A DNA stretch of 64,000 nt. Origin: Oscillospiraceae bacterium. GTDB lineage: Bacteria > Bacillota > Clostridia > Oscillospirales > Ruminococcaceae. The stretch covers positions 324,658 through 388,657 of the forward strand of contig JAISBB010000001.1 in assembly GCA_031266415.1 (NCBI GenBank), written 5' to 3'. The stretch's first letter is position 1. Each line of letters begins with the position of its first letter. This document shows positions 21,439 through 32,394 of this stretch, in pieces. Both the position numbers and the translations under genes were made by a program. The notes beneath the pieces are model-generated. The model searched no databases, had not been told where the DNA came from, and saw nothing but the letters and a program-made list of their open reading frames with translations.

Positions 21439-24400
21439 CTAACCTATTTCTGTCGGTGCATCAAAAACTGACAACTCTGCTGAATCAAAAAACAGATTTT
21501 TAAGCCAATGCATGGTATTCTTCCCAATTTTCACAGTAACCCTAACCTGTTGTTGTATTTTATCCTCAGTAATCGCAAATGCTTCACATTTTTTAAACAC
21601 CATCAACACTTGTTCGTTGGGCCAACCTTTAAAAATCACATTAAGCATCTCATTGTATTGCTTCAGTTCGCAAATGTCCCATTTCTTCGCTGCGTTTTTA
21701 ATTTCCATCACATCAAACAAGCATTCAATTTCAGTCGGTAATTTGCCATATATATCCACCAGTTCTTGCTTTAATTCGTCGATTTCTGCTTCTGTTTTAA
21801 TCCCTGCTATCTTCTTATAAATCGCTAAGCGCGCACCTTCGCGCTCGATGTAACTCAGCGGAATAAATGCATTAACATTAACATCTACCAGGCAATCATT
21901 GTGTTCTTCTGCCTTAACTCCTCCTTCACGAGCAATCGCCTCGTTTAAAAGTGCCATATACATATCATACCCAACCTGATTCATGTGCCCATGTTGCTCT
22001 TCACCCAAAACATTTCCCGCACCACGAATCGCAAGGTCTCGGTGTGATATTTTTAACCCCGCACCAAATTCTGCAAATTCTTTCAAGGCTTCTAACCTCT
22101 GCCTTGCTACAGTTGAGAGAATTTCCTGCTTTCTAAAAAACATATATACAAAACCTCTGCAGTTAGATCTTCCAACTCGCCCTCTTAACTGATGCAGTTG
22201 CGCAAGTCCAAAATTTTGCGCATCTTCAACAATTAGAGTATTGCAGTTCGGGATATCAATTCCATTTTCTATAATAGTTGTACACACCAAAATATCCACT
22301 TCTCTACTTAACAATTTTTGCCAAGATTTTTGCATAATTTCAGGGCTCATTTGGCCGTGCGCTACAGCAATTCTTGCCGAGTCACCCAATATTTCCTGTA
22401 ATCTTTGTGCCTTATGCAAAATCTTATTAACCTGATTGCACAAGAAAAAAATTTGGCCACCTCTTTTACGTTCCGCATTAATTGCCGCTTTAATAACCTC
22501 TTCATTATATTCCATCACAAGAGTTTTTACTGGGAATCGATTCTGCGGCAAGGTTTCTATCACAGAAATGTCCCGTATTCCAATCAGTGTCATATTTAAG
22601 GTCCTTGGAATAGGAGTTGCAGAAATGGAAAGGACGTCTACATTTTGGCACAATTTCTTAATTTGTTCTTTGTGTTTAACTCCAAACCTCTGTTCTTCAT
22701 CAATAATCACAAGCCCAATATCTGCAAACCCAACATCTTTCTGCAGCAACCTGTGAGTCCCAATAATCATGTCAATTTCACCATTTCTCAGTAACTTCAG
22801 TATTTCTTTTTGCTCTTTGGGACTTTTAAATCGTGAAAGGAATTCAATTCTCACAGGGAAACGGTTAAATCTTGCAAGCGCCGTAGAAAAATGTTGCCAC
22901 ACCAAAATTGTTGTTGGTGCAATCATCACCACTTGCTTCCCCTCAATTGCACACTTAAATGCCGCTCTAAGTGCCACTTCTGTTTTCCCAACTCCAACAT
23001 CACCACAAAGGAATCTATCCATAGGCTCACACGATTCCATATCTTTCTTTATTTCAGCAACACAACGTCGTTGATCTTCCGTATCTTCAAAATCAAATGC
23101 ACGTTCAAATTCAATTTGCAACTTTGTATCTGCTTTAAAACTATGCCCTTTCAACTGCGCCCGCTGCGCATAAATCTTAAACAACTCTCTAGCAAAACCT
23201 TGCGATGATTTTTTTATCTTCTCCTTTATTTTTCCCCACTCTTTGCCGTTTAATTTATGCAACTTTATTGCACTCGAGCCTACATATTTCGAAATTGAAT
23301 CTAGTTGCGTTGCTGGCAAATAGAGGGCATCTCCACCAGCATATTCCAATTTAATGTAATCCTTTATTCCCATGTTAACTTCTATCTGTGTAAACCCATC
23401 AAAAATCCCAACCCCATGCCGACGGTGAACAATTTTATCTCCAACTGTTAAGTCTGCAAGGCTTAAAATTTCCTTCACTCTTTTCAGCTGAGTCCGGCGC
23501 AAACGTGAATTAATTGGGCAAACAGTCCAATTTAAAACCGTTAAAACCGCAAGATTCTCGCTTATTTTAAATGCAGAAGGAAAATTTTTTTGTGAAACCC
23601 AAACATTCCAAGGTCCTGCAGGTGCTTTCTCTAAATCACCTGCAGGGCAGTTACTTTTTGCTAAAAAATCAATCATCGTTTTTTTGTTATTTTCACTGCC
23701 AACTAAAAGCAAACATTTTAATCCACTTTGGTGCAGCCGCTGAACCTCTTCCCAAATCTTAGAGAAATCATTCTCCAACGACTGTAACCGAACACTCAAA
23801 GCATCTATTTGTTCTTCCGCCGCAAATGGCCACTCAACTCCGTCGAATGGCACCATCATAACCTTTTTAACATTGTTCAAACGCGTTTTTTCTGTTAGTT
23901 TCTCTTTTAAACCTCCAGCATCAAAAACAAACAATGTAAACTTCTCACTAAGATAATCCCAAACTTTTCCTTCTGCATTTTGTTCTCTTGCCGGTAAAAT
24001 GTGAAAGTGATTCATTTTTTCTGTCCTTCTGTTGCTAAATATATCGATCTCAGATATGCTGTTCACTCCGCCATCAAATAGTTCAACCCTAACCGGCAAT
24101 AGGGCCCCCGGCGAATAAATATCAACAATTCCTCCTCTGGCAGCAAATTGACCCACAGATTCTACAAATTCACAGGATTTATAACCAATTTCAACCAATT
24201 TCTTTTTAAAGCCTTGAATTTCAATTGCATCGTTCACATTTAAGTTAAACGCCTGCAAACCAAATAGCTCTTTAGATACTACTTCTCCCTGCAAAGATTC
24301 TGGTGTTACAATTAAAATCTTGCAGGTTTTTTGTTTTAGATCAGCCAATACTTTTAATCTCTTATGCTCGCATTCATTGTTACAAATCACTTCCGGCAAC

Positions 24401-24657
24401 TTAATTAAATCCTTGGCCGGCAGAAATTTTGCACTCCCATCCATTATATTATTTATATAATCTTCTAGTTTTAACCCTTGCAGGTCACTAGAAACTAAAA
24501 GAACCACCATTGCCCCTGTTTTCACTTCACGCACAACGCAGTAAGCCACCATTTCACAGCAGGCACCAGAAACTTTTAGAGAGTTAACTGCTGGAAATAA
24601 CGGCATAAATTTTTCAACAAAGGCAAATAGTTCCATTTGCTTTCTTGGCTCCTTCAA
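21439..24657 (-). CDS. mfd: Transcription-repair coupling factor Mfd
   Basis: 1072 aa; VGDKIVHRRHGVGIFDG, DRFLCGDVGVGKTEVALRAAFK, IIDEEQRFGVKHKE, SISATPIPRTL, QLRGRVGRS. Confidence 0.96.
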   Translation of the reverse strand: MKEPRKQMELFAFVEKFMPLFPAVNSLKVSGACCEMVAYCVVREVKTGAMVVLLVSSDLQGLKLEDYINNIMDGSAKFLPAKDLIKLPEVICNNECEHKRLKVLADLKQKTCKILIVTPESLQGEVVSKELFGLQAFNLNVNDAIEIQGFKKKLVEIGYKSCEFVESVGQFAARGGIVDIYSPGALLPVRVELFDGGVNSISEIDIFSNRRTEKMNHFHILPAREQNAEGKVWDYLSEKFTLFVFDAGGLKEKLTEKTRLNNVKKVMMVPFDGVEWPFAAEEQIDALSVRLQSLENDFSKIWEEVQRLHQSGLKCLLLVGSENNKKTMIDFLAKSNCPAGDLEKAPAGPWNVWVSQKNFPSAFKISENLAVLTVLNWTVCPINSRLRRTQLKRVKEILSLADLTVGDKIVHRRHGVGIFDGFTQIEVNMGIKDYIKLEYAGGDALYLPATQLDSISKYVGSSAIKLHKLNGKEWGKIKEKIKKSSQGFARELFKIYAQRAQLKGHSFKADTKLQIEFERAFDFEDTEDQRRCVAEIKKDMESCEPMDRFLCGDVGVGKTEVALRAAFKCAIEGKQVVMIAPTTILVWQHFSTALARFNRFPVRIEFLSRFKSPKEQKEILKLLRNGEIDMIIGTHRLLQKDVGFADIGLVIIDEEQRFGVKHKEQIKKLCQNVDVLSISATPIPRTLNMTLIGIRDISVIETLPQNRFPVKTLVMEYNEEVIKAAINAERKRGGQIFFLCNQVNKILHKAQRLQEILGDSARIAVAHGQMSPEIMQKSWQKLLSREVDILVCTTIIENGIDIPNCNTLIVEDAQNFGLAQLHQLRGRVGRSNCRGFVYMFFRKQEILSTVARQRLEALKEFAEFGAGLKISHRDLAIRGAGNVLGEEQHGHMNQVGYDMYMALLNEAIAREGGVKAEEHNDCLVDVNVNAFIPLSYIEREGARLAIYKKIAGIKTEAEIDELKQELVDIYGKLPTEIECLFDVMEIKNAAKKWDICELKQYNEMLNVIFKGWPNEQVLMVFKKCEAFAITEDKIQQQVRVTVKIGKNTMHWLKNLFFDSAELSVFDAPTEIG

Positions 24658-24990
24658 ATTTCAATCAGCTTATCATAAACATCGAACACAACCAAGATTT
24701 TACCAAAAAAATCAAAACAAATTATTACTTCAAAAACATAAATGTTCACAAACTCATTCACATTTTTCTAAATACTTTCACATTAAAATAAATCGCGTGC
24801 GATTTGTTTTGCAATAACATACATATATTTATTAAAATCTTGTGCAAGCCAGAGATTGCTTCACAAGTTGTTATGTGATATAATTACCGTGGTATTTGGG
24901 GCAATTTGCATAATCCATCAGCAACAACTGCAAAATTCACGGCAACGAAAAATATAATATTAGCTAATCTAAGTTCCAAGGAGTAAATAT

Positions 24991-27600
24991 ATGTCCAATC
25001 AATTGTTAAACAAACAATATAATTCCAAAGAGATTGAAAATAAATGGTACCAATTTTGGGTACTACGCTTCTTTTACACCAGAAATGAAACTTGTTCGCC
25101 TACATATACAATCATGATGCCACCACCTAACATCACCGGCAGGTTGCACATGGGGCACGCGTTAGATAATACTCTGCAAGACATTATTATTAGATTTAAA
25201 CGAATGCAAGGATTTAATGTTCTATGGGTTCCAGGAACAGACCACGCAGCCATTGCAACAGAGGCCAAAATTGTTGCTAAAATAAGAGAAGAAGGCCAAA
25301 CAAAAGAACAAATTGGCCGCGAAGAATTTTTAAAAAAAGCTTTCGCATGGCAGCAAAATTATGGAGGACAAATTGTAGAACAAATTAAAAAACTTGGATG
25401 TTCTTGCGATTGGAACCGCGAACGTTTCACCATGGATGATGGCTGTAACGAAGCTGTTGCAACTGTCTTTGTTGATTTTTATAATCGTGGTTTAATATAT
25501 AAAGCGAAGCGGATTGTCAATTGGTGCCCAACTTGCAAAACTTCTATTTCAGACGCCGAAGTGACTTATGAAGAACGTGATGGGAACCTTTGGGAAATAA
25601 GTTATGACCTTGTTGGCGGGGGGGAAATTAACATTGCGACAACCCGGCCCGAAACCATCTTCGGCGACACCGCAATTGCTGTGCACCCCAAAGACGAGCG
25701 TTTTCGAAATATTATTGGGAAAACTGCACTCGTTCCATTCATCAACAGGCCCATCCCAATTATCGCGGATGAGAGCGTTTTGACTGATTTCGGAACCGGT
25801 GCCCTCAAAATAACCCCTTTTCACAAACTTAGTGACTTTGAAATTGGGCAAAGGCACAAATTACCCGGGATTAACACCATAACTTTAGATGGAAAACTAA
25901 ACGAAAATGCCGGCAACTACGCTGGTCTTAATTTAAACGCCGCCCGAGAAGCAATTATAGCAGACCTTTCCCTTAATGGCAAATTAATCACATCTAAGTC
26001 GGTTAAACACAATGTTGGTGTTTGCTACCGGTGTGGAACCACCATCGAACCTTTAGCTCTAACCCAATGGTTCATAAAAATGAATGAACTTGTGCAACCG
26101 GCTATTGATGTTGTTAAAAATAAAACCATTAAATTCATTCCAGAGCGCTTTGAAAATATATATTTCAACTGGTTAGAAAATATTCAAGACTGGTGCATTT
26201 CTAGGCAGCTTTGGTGGGGGCACCGAATCCCTGCTTATTATTGCGAAGACTGTTCTTACATGGCAGTGTCGAAAGAAGATATAAGCACCTGCCCTGCATG
26301 CAGCAGCAAAAAAATATCACAAGATGAAGATACTTTAGACACTTGGTTTTCATCTGCATTGTGGCCGTTTTCTGCACTTGGTTGGCCTCAAAAAACAGAG
26401 TTTATGGATAAATTTTTCCCAACACAAACTCTAGTTACTGGTTATGATATTATTTTCTTTTGGGTCGCCAGAATGATCTTCACCTCTTTAGACCAAACAA
26501 AACAACCACCATTCAAACACATATATATACATGGCTTGGTTCGTGACGAACAAGGTCGAAAAATGTCAAAATCATTGGGTAACGGCATCGACCCCATTGA
26601 TATTGTTGAAAAAAATGGCGCAGACGTCCTTCGAATGGCCTTAATAATTGGAGTCAGCCCCGGGAACGACTCTAGGTTCTCTGAAAAGAAATTACTTCTT
26701 GCCAGAAATTTTATAAACAAAATTTGGAACGCTTCCAGATTTATATTAATGAATCTACCAAATGAATCAAAAGAGCTAACACCAAATATTTGCAAACTCG
26801 AAGATAAATGGATAATCGGGCAATTAAATCGCATTATCCAAGAAGTTACTGCCAACATCGAAAATTTTGAATTCGGGATAGCATTACAGAAAATTTATGA
26901 TTTCTCTTGGAATATTTTTTGCGCTTGGTATATAGAGCTTGCCAAAATTCGCATAAAAAATCAAGATTCGCAGGTGTTAGGGGTTTTGATTTTTGCAATC
27001 CAAAACATATTAAAACTTTTGCACCCGTTTCTTCCTTTTGTCACAGAAGAACTATGGCAAACATTCCCGCACACAGGCGAAAGTATCATGATTCAACCGT
27101 GGTGCGAAAGTGATCCCAATTCTTTATTTACATCAGAGGTCAACCAATTTGAAAAAGTAATTTCTGTTGTTAAAGCTATTCGAAACGCTCGCGCAGAAAA
27201 TAAAATCCCGCAAAATCAGAAAATAAAGCTTTACATTGAAACCACAGAAGGAATCATTCTAAATAGTTCGAACATCATTCAGGCGCTCTGTTCAGTTAAA
27301 ACCATTTTTTTTAACGCAAAAGAAATAAACAATTCGGAAACACTTGTTGTGCATACAGAAACAGCAAAAATTTTTATATCTGTTTCCGCGAACGTTAACA
27401 AATCACAAGAAATTCAGCGCCTAACAACAGCACTAGAAAAATCCCAAAAAGAATATAATATTTTGAAAAAACGGCTTGTCAACAAAGAAATTTGGGAAAA
27501 AGCCCCAGATGTTGCGCAAAAATACAAAAAAACAATGGAAAAAATTTCAAGGCAAATTGCAAATATTGAAGCTAGCATGCAACAAGTAGACCCTCATTGA
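24991..27600 (+). CDS. valS: Valyl-tRNA synthetase
   Basis: 869 aa; PPPNITGRLHMGHALDNTLQDIIIRFKRMQG, LDTWFSSALWPFSALGWP, KMSKSLGNGIDP. Confidence 0.97.
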   Translation: MSNQLLNKQYNSKEIENKWYQFWVLRFFYTRNETCSPTYTIMMPPPNITGRLHMGHALDNTLQDIIIRFKRMQGFNVLWVPGTDHAAIATEAKIVAKIREEGQTKEQIGREEFLKKAFAWQQNYGGQIVEQIKKLGCSCDWNRERFTMDDGCNEAVATVFVDFYNRGLIYKAKRIVNWCPTCKTSISDAEVTYEERDGNLWEISYDLVGGGEINIATTRPETIFGDTAIAVHPKDERFRNIIGKTALVPFINRPIPIIADESVLTDFGTGALKITPFHKLSDFEIGQRHKLPGINTITLDGKLNENAGNYAGLNLNAAREAIIADLSLNGKLITSKSVKHNVGVCYRCGTTIEPLALTQWFIKMNELVQPAIDVVKNKTIKFIPERFENIYFNWLENIQDWCISRQLWWGHRIPAYYCEDCSYMAVSKEDISTCPACSSKKISQDEDTLDTWFSSALWPFSALGWPQKTEFMDKFFPTQTLVTGYDIIFFWVARMIFTSLDQTKQPPFKHIYIHGLVRDEQGRKMSKSLGNGIDPIDIVEKNGADVLRMALIIGVSPGNDSRFSEKKLLLARNFINKIWNASRFILMNLPNESKELTPNICKLEDKWIIGQLNRIIQEVTANIENFEFGIALQKIYDFSWNIFCAWYIELAKIRIKNQDSQVLGVLIFAIQNILKLLHPFLPFVTEELWQTFPHTGESIMIQPWCESDPNSLFTSEVNQFEKVISVVKAIRNARAENKIPQNQKIKLYIETTEGIILNSSNIIQALCSVKTIFFNAKEINNSETLVVHTETAKIFISVSANVNKSQEIQRLTTALEKSQKEYNILKKRLVNKEIWEKAPDVAQKYKKTMEKISRQIANIEASMQQVDPH

Positions 27601-27633
27601 TCTCAACATAATAAATGGTAGGAGAAAAAATTT

Positions 27634-28401
27634 ATGCTTAAAGTAACACTGTTAAATCACACGCCTAATCCCCAAGCACTAATAGCAGCAGCAGCAAACC
27701 TTTGTTACAGCAACAAAAATATCAAAGAATTAAGCGAAGGCATATCAGAAGAATCTGCCAGTAAATTTGTTGGGATGCTCAGCGAATTGGGGCATGAAAG
27801 TCCTGTAGAACACGTAAGTTTTACTTTTGGAATAGAAGGAATTTCGCGAGCTTGCATGGCACAAATTACAAGGCACCGAATTGCTTCCTTCAGTGTACAA
27901 AGTCAGCGTTATGTGGTTTTCGATTGTGAGTTTATTACGCCACCAGAAATAGAGGAAAACGAAGAAGCCAAAGAAGAATTTTTACAAACCATTAAAATCA
28001 TTCAAAAAAGTTACAGCAAGCTCTCTAATATTTTAGAAAAAAAACACAAAGATAAATTTACTGCCGCGGGGGAAAATGAAAAAAAAGCTACTGAACTTGC
28101 ACAAAAAAGTGCCATTGAAGACGCCAGATACATTCTTCCCAATGCGTGTGAAACTAAATTATTGGTCACAATGAACGCAAGAGAACTTAAGCATTTCTTT
28201 TCTTTAAGATGTTGCAATCGCGCACAATGGGAAATTCGCCAAGTTGCTTTCCAAATGCTTAAATTAACCATCAAAGTAGCACCAAATTTATTCAAAAATT
28301 CTGGCCCAAGTTGTGTTCGCGGCCCTTGCAAAGAGGGGAAAATGAGCTGCGGCAAAGCTGAACAAACACAAGAACTTTACCGGAACATAACAAAGTATTA
28401 A
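27634..28401 (+). CDS. thyX: Flavin-dependent thymidylate synthase
   Basis: 255 aa; ThyX motif RHRIASFSVQSQRY; ELKHFFSLRCCNRAQWEIR. Confidence 0.95.
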   Translation: MLKVTLLNHTPNPQALIAAAANLCYSNKNIKELSEGISEESASKFVGMLSELGHESPVEHVSFTFGIEGISRACMAQITRHRIASFSVQSQRYVVFDCEFITPPEIEENEEAKEEFLQTIKIIQKSYSKLSNILEKKHKDKFTAAGENEKKATELAQKSAIEDARYILPNACETKLLVTMNARELKHFFSLRCCNRAQWEIRQVAFQMLKLTIKVAPNLFKNSGPSCVRGPCKEGKMSCGKAEQTQELYRNITKY

Positions 28402-28448
28402 CTATGTGAATGCAGTTAGCTGTTAATTTAATGAACAAGGAGTATGTT

Positions 28449-29528
28449 ATGTTTGGGAAATTGCAGGAAGCAGAAGAAAAATATATTGAAATTATAAATA
28501 AATTGCAAAATCCAAACATAATGTTAAATCCAGCTATTTATAAAAAACTAATGCAAGAACACAAAAATCTAACACCGATAATTGAAAAGTACCGCGAATA
28601 CATTAAAGCCCAAACGGCAATGGAAGAAGCCAAAAACATTCTGCAAGAACCAAATCAAGATAAAGATTTAAAAACTATGGCGCACGCACAATTAGAGGAA
28701 TCTAAATTGGAGCGCGAGCAGCTTAAAAAACAACTGCAAACTTTACTTCTGCCAAAAGATCCAAACGATGGGAAAAATGTTATAGTTGAAATTAGAGGCA
28801 GTGCAGGCGGCGAAGAAGCAACTTTATTTGCCGCAAGCTTATTTCGAATGTACTCCATGTATATAGAAAAAAAACGGTGGACATTAGAGATTTTGAATTC
28901 AAACATTCGAGAACTTGGCGGCCTTAAAGAAATCAGTTTTTTGGTTAAAGGTGAAAATGCTTATTCGAATTTTAAATTTGAAAGCGGTGTGCACCGAGTT
29001 CAACGAATTCCAGAAACAGAAGCAGCCGGCCGCATTCACACATCAACTGTTACTGTTGCGGTTTTGCCAGAAGCAGAAGAAGTTGACGTTAGCATAGATC
29101 CATCCGACCTTCAAATAGATACATTCAGAGCCAGCGGTGCCGGTGGCCAACACATAAACAAAACGGAATCCGCTATTCGAATAACGCACATTCCAAGTGG
29201 GTTAATTTCCGAATGCCAAGATGAACGCAGTCAGCACAAAAATAAAGATAAAGCGATGAAAATTTTAAGGTCGAAACTATATGAAAAAAAACACCGTGAA
29301 CAAGAGAAAGAAATTGCTAGTCGCAAAAAATCACAAGTAGGTTCCGGGGATCGCTCTGAAAGAATTCGAACTTATAATTTCCCACAAGGGCGAGTTACAG
29401 ACCACAGAATCGGACTCACTCTTTACAAATTAGATACTATTTTAGATGGAAATATAGATGAATTGGTGACACCACTTGTGGCATTTGAGCAAGCAGAAAA
29501 ATTAAAAAGAGAGGAGGAATCTGATTGA
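28449..29528 (+). CDS. prfA: Peptide chain release factor 1
   Basis: Start ATG at 28449 (MFGKLQEAEEKY) after AAGGAG; GSAGGEEATLFA, FRASGAGGQHINKTESAIRITHIPSG, RIRTYNFPQGRVTDHRI. Confidence 0.96.
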   Translation: MFGKLQEAEEKYIEIINKLQNPNIMLNPAIYKKLMQEHKNLTPIIEKYREYIKAQTAMEEAKNILQEPNQDKDLKTMAHAQLEESKLEREQLKKQLQTLLLPKDPNDGKNVIVEIRGSAGGEEATLFAASLFRMYSMYIEKKRWTLEILNSNIRELGGLKEISFLVKGENAYSNFKFESGVHRVQRIPETEAAGRIHTSTVTVAVLPEAEEVDVSIDPSDLQIDTFRASGAGGQHINKTESAIRITHIPSGLISECQDERSQHKNKDKAMKILRSKLYEKKHREQEKEIASRKKSQVGSGDRSERIRTYNFPQGRVTDHRIGLTLYKLDTILDGNIDELVTPLVAFEQAEKLKREEESD

Positions 29529-30205
29529 AAATTATAAATGCCAGAAATAACTGTTTATCTTCACGTGATTTAGCGCTAATTTCGACAAAATTGCAACTCG
29601 GAGAGGTTGTTGTAATTCCTACAGAAACTGTTTATGGTTTAGCTGCAGACGCCATGAATCCGGAAGCTGTTAATAAAATTTTCCACATTAAGGGGCGCCC
29701 CCGCAATAAAGCGCTCACTATTCATTTAAGTGATTTTAACATGCTAAATGACCTTGTTCTTTCAGTTCCAAACGACGCAGCAAAACTTATAAGCGCATTT
29801 TGGCCGGGACCACTCACTCTAGTTCTAGAGAAAACCGAAAAAGTTTCAAGTGGAATTGCCGCCGATTCAAAAACTGTTGGAGTTAGAATGCCTGGGCATG
29901 AAGTAGCTCTTGAAATCATTAAAGCAACTAATTCGCCGCTTGTGGTTCCTTCGGCAAATCTTTCTGGAAAAATAAACCCCACAATTGCAAAACATTGCAT
30001 TAACGACCTCAGTAACAAAATTGACCTTATTGTAGATGGTGGTCCTTGCCAACTTGGAATTGAATCCACCGTCATATCTATGATAGAAAAGCCATATCGT
30101 ATTTTAAGAGCTGGGGCAATAACAAAAAGCCAAATTGAAGGTGTTGTTGAAAATGTTTTAGTCCCAATTTTTCACACAGACAAAAAAACAGCAACTGCAA
30201 ACTAA
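29525..30205 (+). CDS. tsaC: L-threonylcarbamoyladenylate synthase (Sua5/YwlC/TsaC)
   Basis: 226 aa; VVIPTETVYGLAADAMN, KGRPRNKALTIHL, FWPGPLTLVLEK, VGVRMPGH, VPSANLSGKINPT. Confidence 0.92.
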   Translation: MKIINARNNCLSSRDLALISTKLQLGEVVVIPTETVYGLAADAMNPEAVNKIFHIKGRPRNKALTIHLSDFNMLNDLVLSVPNDAAKLISAFWPGPLTLVLEKTEKVSSGIAADSKTVGVRMPGHEVALEIIKATNSPLVVPSANLSGKINPTIAKHCINDLSNKIDLIVDGGPCQLGIESTVISMIEKPYRILRAGAITKSQIEGVVENVLVPIFHTDKKTATAN

Positions 30206-30275
30206 TTACATAAATTGGCACTCCGTACTACAACTTCTTATTCTAATTAAAATTAACAAAGGGGGATACTTCACA

Positions 30276-31694
30276 GTGCGTAGTATAAAGGAATTGAAAA
30301 AACAGTTATTTTTTAATCAACAAAATATCCAAAAAAAAATCACCGACCAGAAAGAGAGTGAAAAAATTGCAAATTTCGCAGAAAAATATAAAACATTTCT
30401 TTCCGAATGTAAAACTGAACGCGAATGTATTTCTTATTTCAAATTTCAAGCACAAAATAATGGTTTTTCAGAATTTAATAACAAGAAAAAATATAACCCC
30501 GGTGACAAATTTTTTTACATAAACCGCGGGAAAGCAATGATTCTTGTTACTGTGGGCAAAAATAACCCCGAAAGCGGCGTAAGCATTATCGCTTCGCATG
30601 TTGATTCGCCGCGAATTGACATTAAACCAAAGCCAATGTATGAAAAAAACGAACTTGCTTATTTCAAAACCCATTATTACGGTGGAATTAAAAAATATCA
30701 ATGGGCAACCATTCCACTTTCCATGCACGGAAAAATAATAAAACGAAATGGCGAAGAAATTGAACTGAAAATTGGCGAAAAGGCAGATGAGCCCATTTTT
30801 TGCATCACAGACCTTTTGCCTCACCTTGCAAGTGAACAAATGAAAAGGTCTGCAGAGAAAAGTATTTTGGGAGAAGAGCTCAATCTCTTAATTGGGAGCC
30901 TCCCATGCTGTGAAAATTCGCTTAAAGAGGAAACGGAACATTCAGACCTTGTAAAACTAAATGTTTTGCAAATTTTGAATAAAACCTATGGAATTATTGA
31001 AAAAGACTTAATTGCGGCAGAAATCAGTTTCGTCCCCGCGGTGGAAGCAAGAGATGTTGGCTTCGACAAAAGCATGATTGCGGCTTATGGCCAAGACGAT
31101 AGAGTGTGCGCCTATACTTCATTTCAAGCTCACATGGAACTCAAAACTCCTGAATACACAATCCTAACTGTGTTTGCTGATAAAGAAGAAATAGGAAGCA
31201 ACGGCAATACTGGTTTAGAATCTTTCTTTTTAGAATTTTTCATCACTGATTTAGCCGAATCATTGGGCGTAAATATCAGAAGGGTTTTAGAGAAAAGTTG
31301 CTGCCTTTCTGCTGATGTTAATGCGGCATTTGATCCTACTTGGTCAGACGCTTATGAAAAAAATAATACTTCTCTGCTTAATTGCGGAGCAGTTGTAACA
31401 AAATATACAGGGTCTGGGGGAAAAGTCAGCACATCAGATGCCACGGCAGAATTCGTTCACAAAGTAATATCAATTTTAGATGCTAATGATATCGTTTGGC
31501 AATCTGGCATGCTTGGCAAGGTAGATACGGGTGGCGGAGGCACCGTTTCTAAATTCATTGCACGGTTTAATATTGACGTAATTGATTTTGGAGTCCCTGT
31601 CCTTTCAATGCATTCTCCATACGAAATCACAGCAAAACAAGACGTGTATATGTTATATCGAGCATGTACAGCATTTGCAAATCGCAACATTTGA
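30276..31694 (+). CDS. M18 family aminopeptidase
   Basis: 472 aa; IIASHVDSPRIDIKPKPMYE, AYGQDDRVCAYTS, ADKEEIGSNGNTG, SADVNAAFDP, GVPVLSMHSPYE. Confidence 0.92.
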   Translation: MRSIKELKKQLFFNQQNIQKKITDQKESEKIANFAEKYKTFLSECKTERECISYFKFQAQNNGFSEFNNKKKYNPGDKFFYINRGKAMILVTVGKNNPESGVSIIASHVDSPRIDIKPKPMYEKNELAYFKTHYYGGIKKYQWATIPLSMHGKIIKRNGEEIELKIGEKADEPIFCITDLLPHLASEQMKRSAEKSILGEELNLLIGSLPCCENSLKEETEHSDLVKLNVLQILNKTYGIIEKDLIAAEISFVPAVEARDVGFDKSMIAAYGQDDRVCAYTSFQAHMELKTPEYTILTVFADKEEIGSNGNTGLESFFLEFFITDLAESLGVNIRRVLEKSCCLSADVNAAFDPTWSDAYEKNNTSLLNCGAVVTKYTGSGGKVSTSDATAEFVHKVISILDANDIVWQSGMLGKVDTGGGGTVSKFIARFNIDVIDFGVPVLSMHSPYEITAKQDVYMLYRACTAFANRNI

Positions 31695-31712
31695 AAAGGG
31701 AGACAAAAAATA

Positions 31713-32369
31713 ATGGCAAAGCTTATTGTAATAGACGGACTTGATGGAAGCGGAAAAGCAACGCAAGCGAAAAGATTACAAGAAGCATTACTTAAAAAAA
31801 AACAAAAAAACCGGTTAATTTCATTTCCAGAATATGAAGACAAATCTAGTGTTTTAGTGCGCATGTACTTAAATGGTGAGTTTGGCTCTAATGTCGACTT
31901 AATAAATCCACACGCCGCTTCAATTTTTTATGCTGTAGATAGATTCTCTAGTTATAACCTCAAGTGGAAATCAGATTATTTAGCGCCTGGATATATCATT
32001 GCAGATAGATATACTACTTCTAACATTATTCACCAAACAACAAAAATTCAAAAAGATCAGTGGGAAGATTTTTGGCGATGGTTATATGACATAGAATACG
32101 GTAAACTAGAACTTCCACGACCAGAAATTGTAATCTATTTAAATATGTCCCCTTCCATATGCCTGCAGCTATTAAGCAAGCGTTACAACGGGAACCCCAC
32201 CGCAGATTTACACGAACGAAATATAGATTACCTAAATAGATGCCAAGAAATAGCACTTTATGCTGCAAAAAAACTCGGGTGGCATGTAATTGATTGTCAT
32301 GAAGGGAAACACCCACTTTCAGAAGAAACCATTGAAGCAGCCATATCCAACCTTTTAGATTGTGTGTAA
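31713..32369 (+). CDS. tmk: Thymidylate kinase (dTMP kinase)
   Basis: 218 aa; IDGLDGSGKATQAKRL, FPEYEDKSS, YFAVDR-like FYAVDRFSSYN, ADRYTTSNIIHQ, DLHERN. Confidence 0.88.
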   Translation: MAKLIVIDGLDGSGKATQAKRLQEALLKKKQKNRLISFPEYEDKSSVLVRMYLNGEFGSNVDLINPHAASIFYAVDRFSSYNLKWKSDYLAPGYIIADRYTTSNIIHQTTKIQKDQWEDFWRWLYDIEYGKLELPRPEIVIYLNMSPSICLQLLSKRYNGNPTADLHERNIDYLNRCQEIALYAAKKLGWHVIDCHEGKHPLSEETIEAAISNLLDCV

Positions 32370-32394
32370 TCAATTATACAGAAGGAGAAAACCC

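Noticed and set aside
22436-23208. Overlapping + strand ORFs of 60-160 aa antisense to mfd, murC, ftsH and other genes
   Set aside because: They lie inside well-supported conserved genes on the other strand and have low-complexity, non-protein-like sequence.
24900-24990. T-box riboswitch upstream of valS or tyrS
   Set aside because: No AGGGTGGNACCGCG-type motif or antiterminator seen in either leader.
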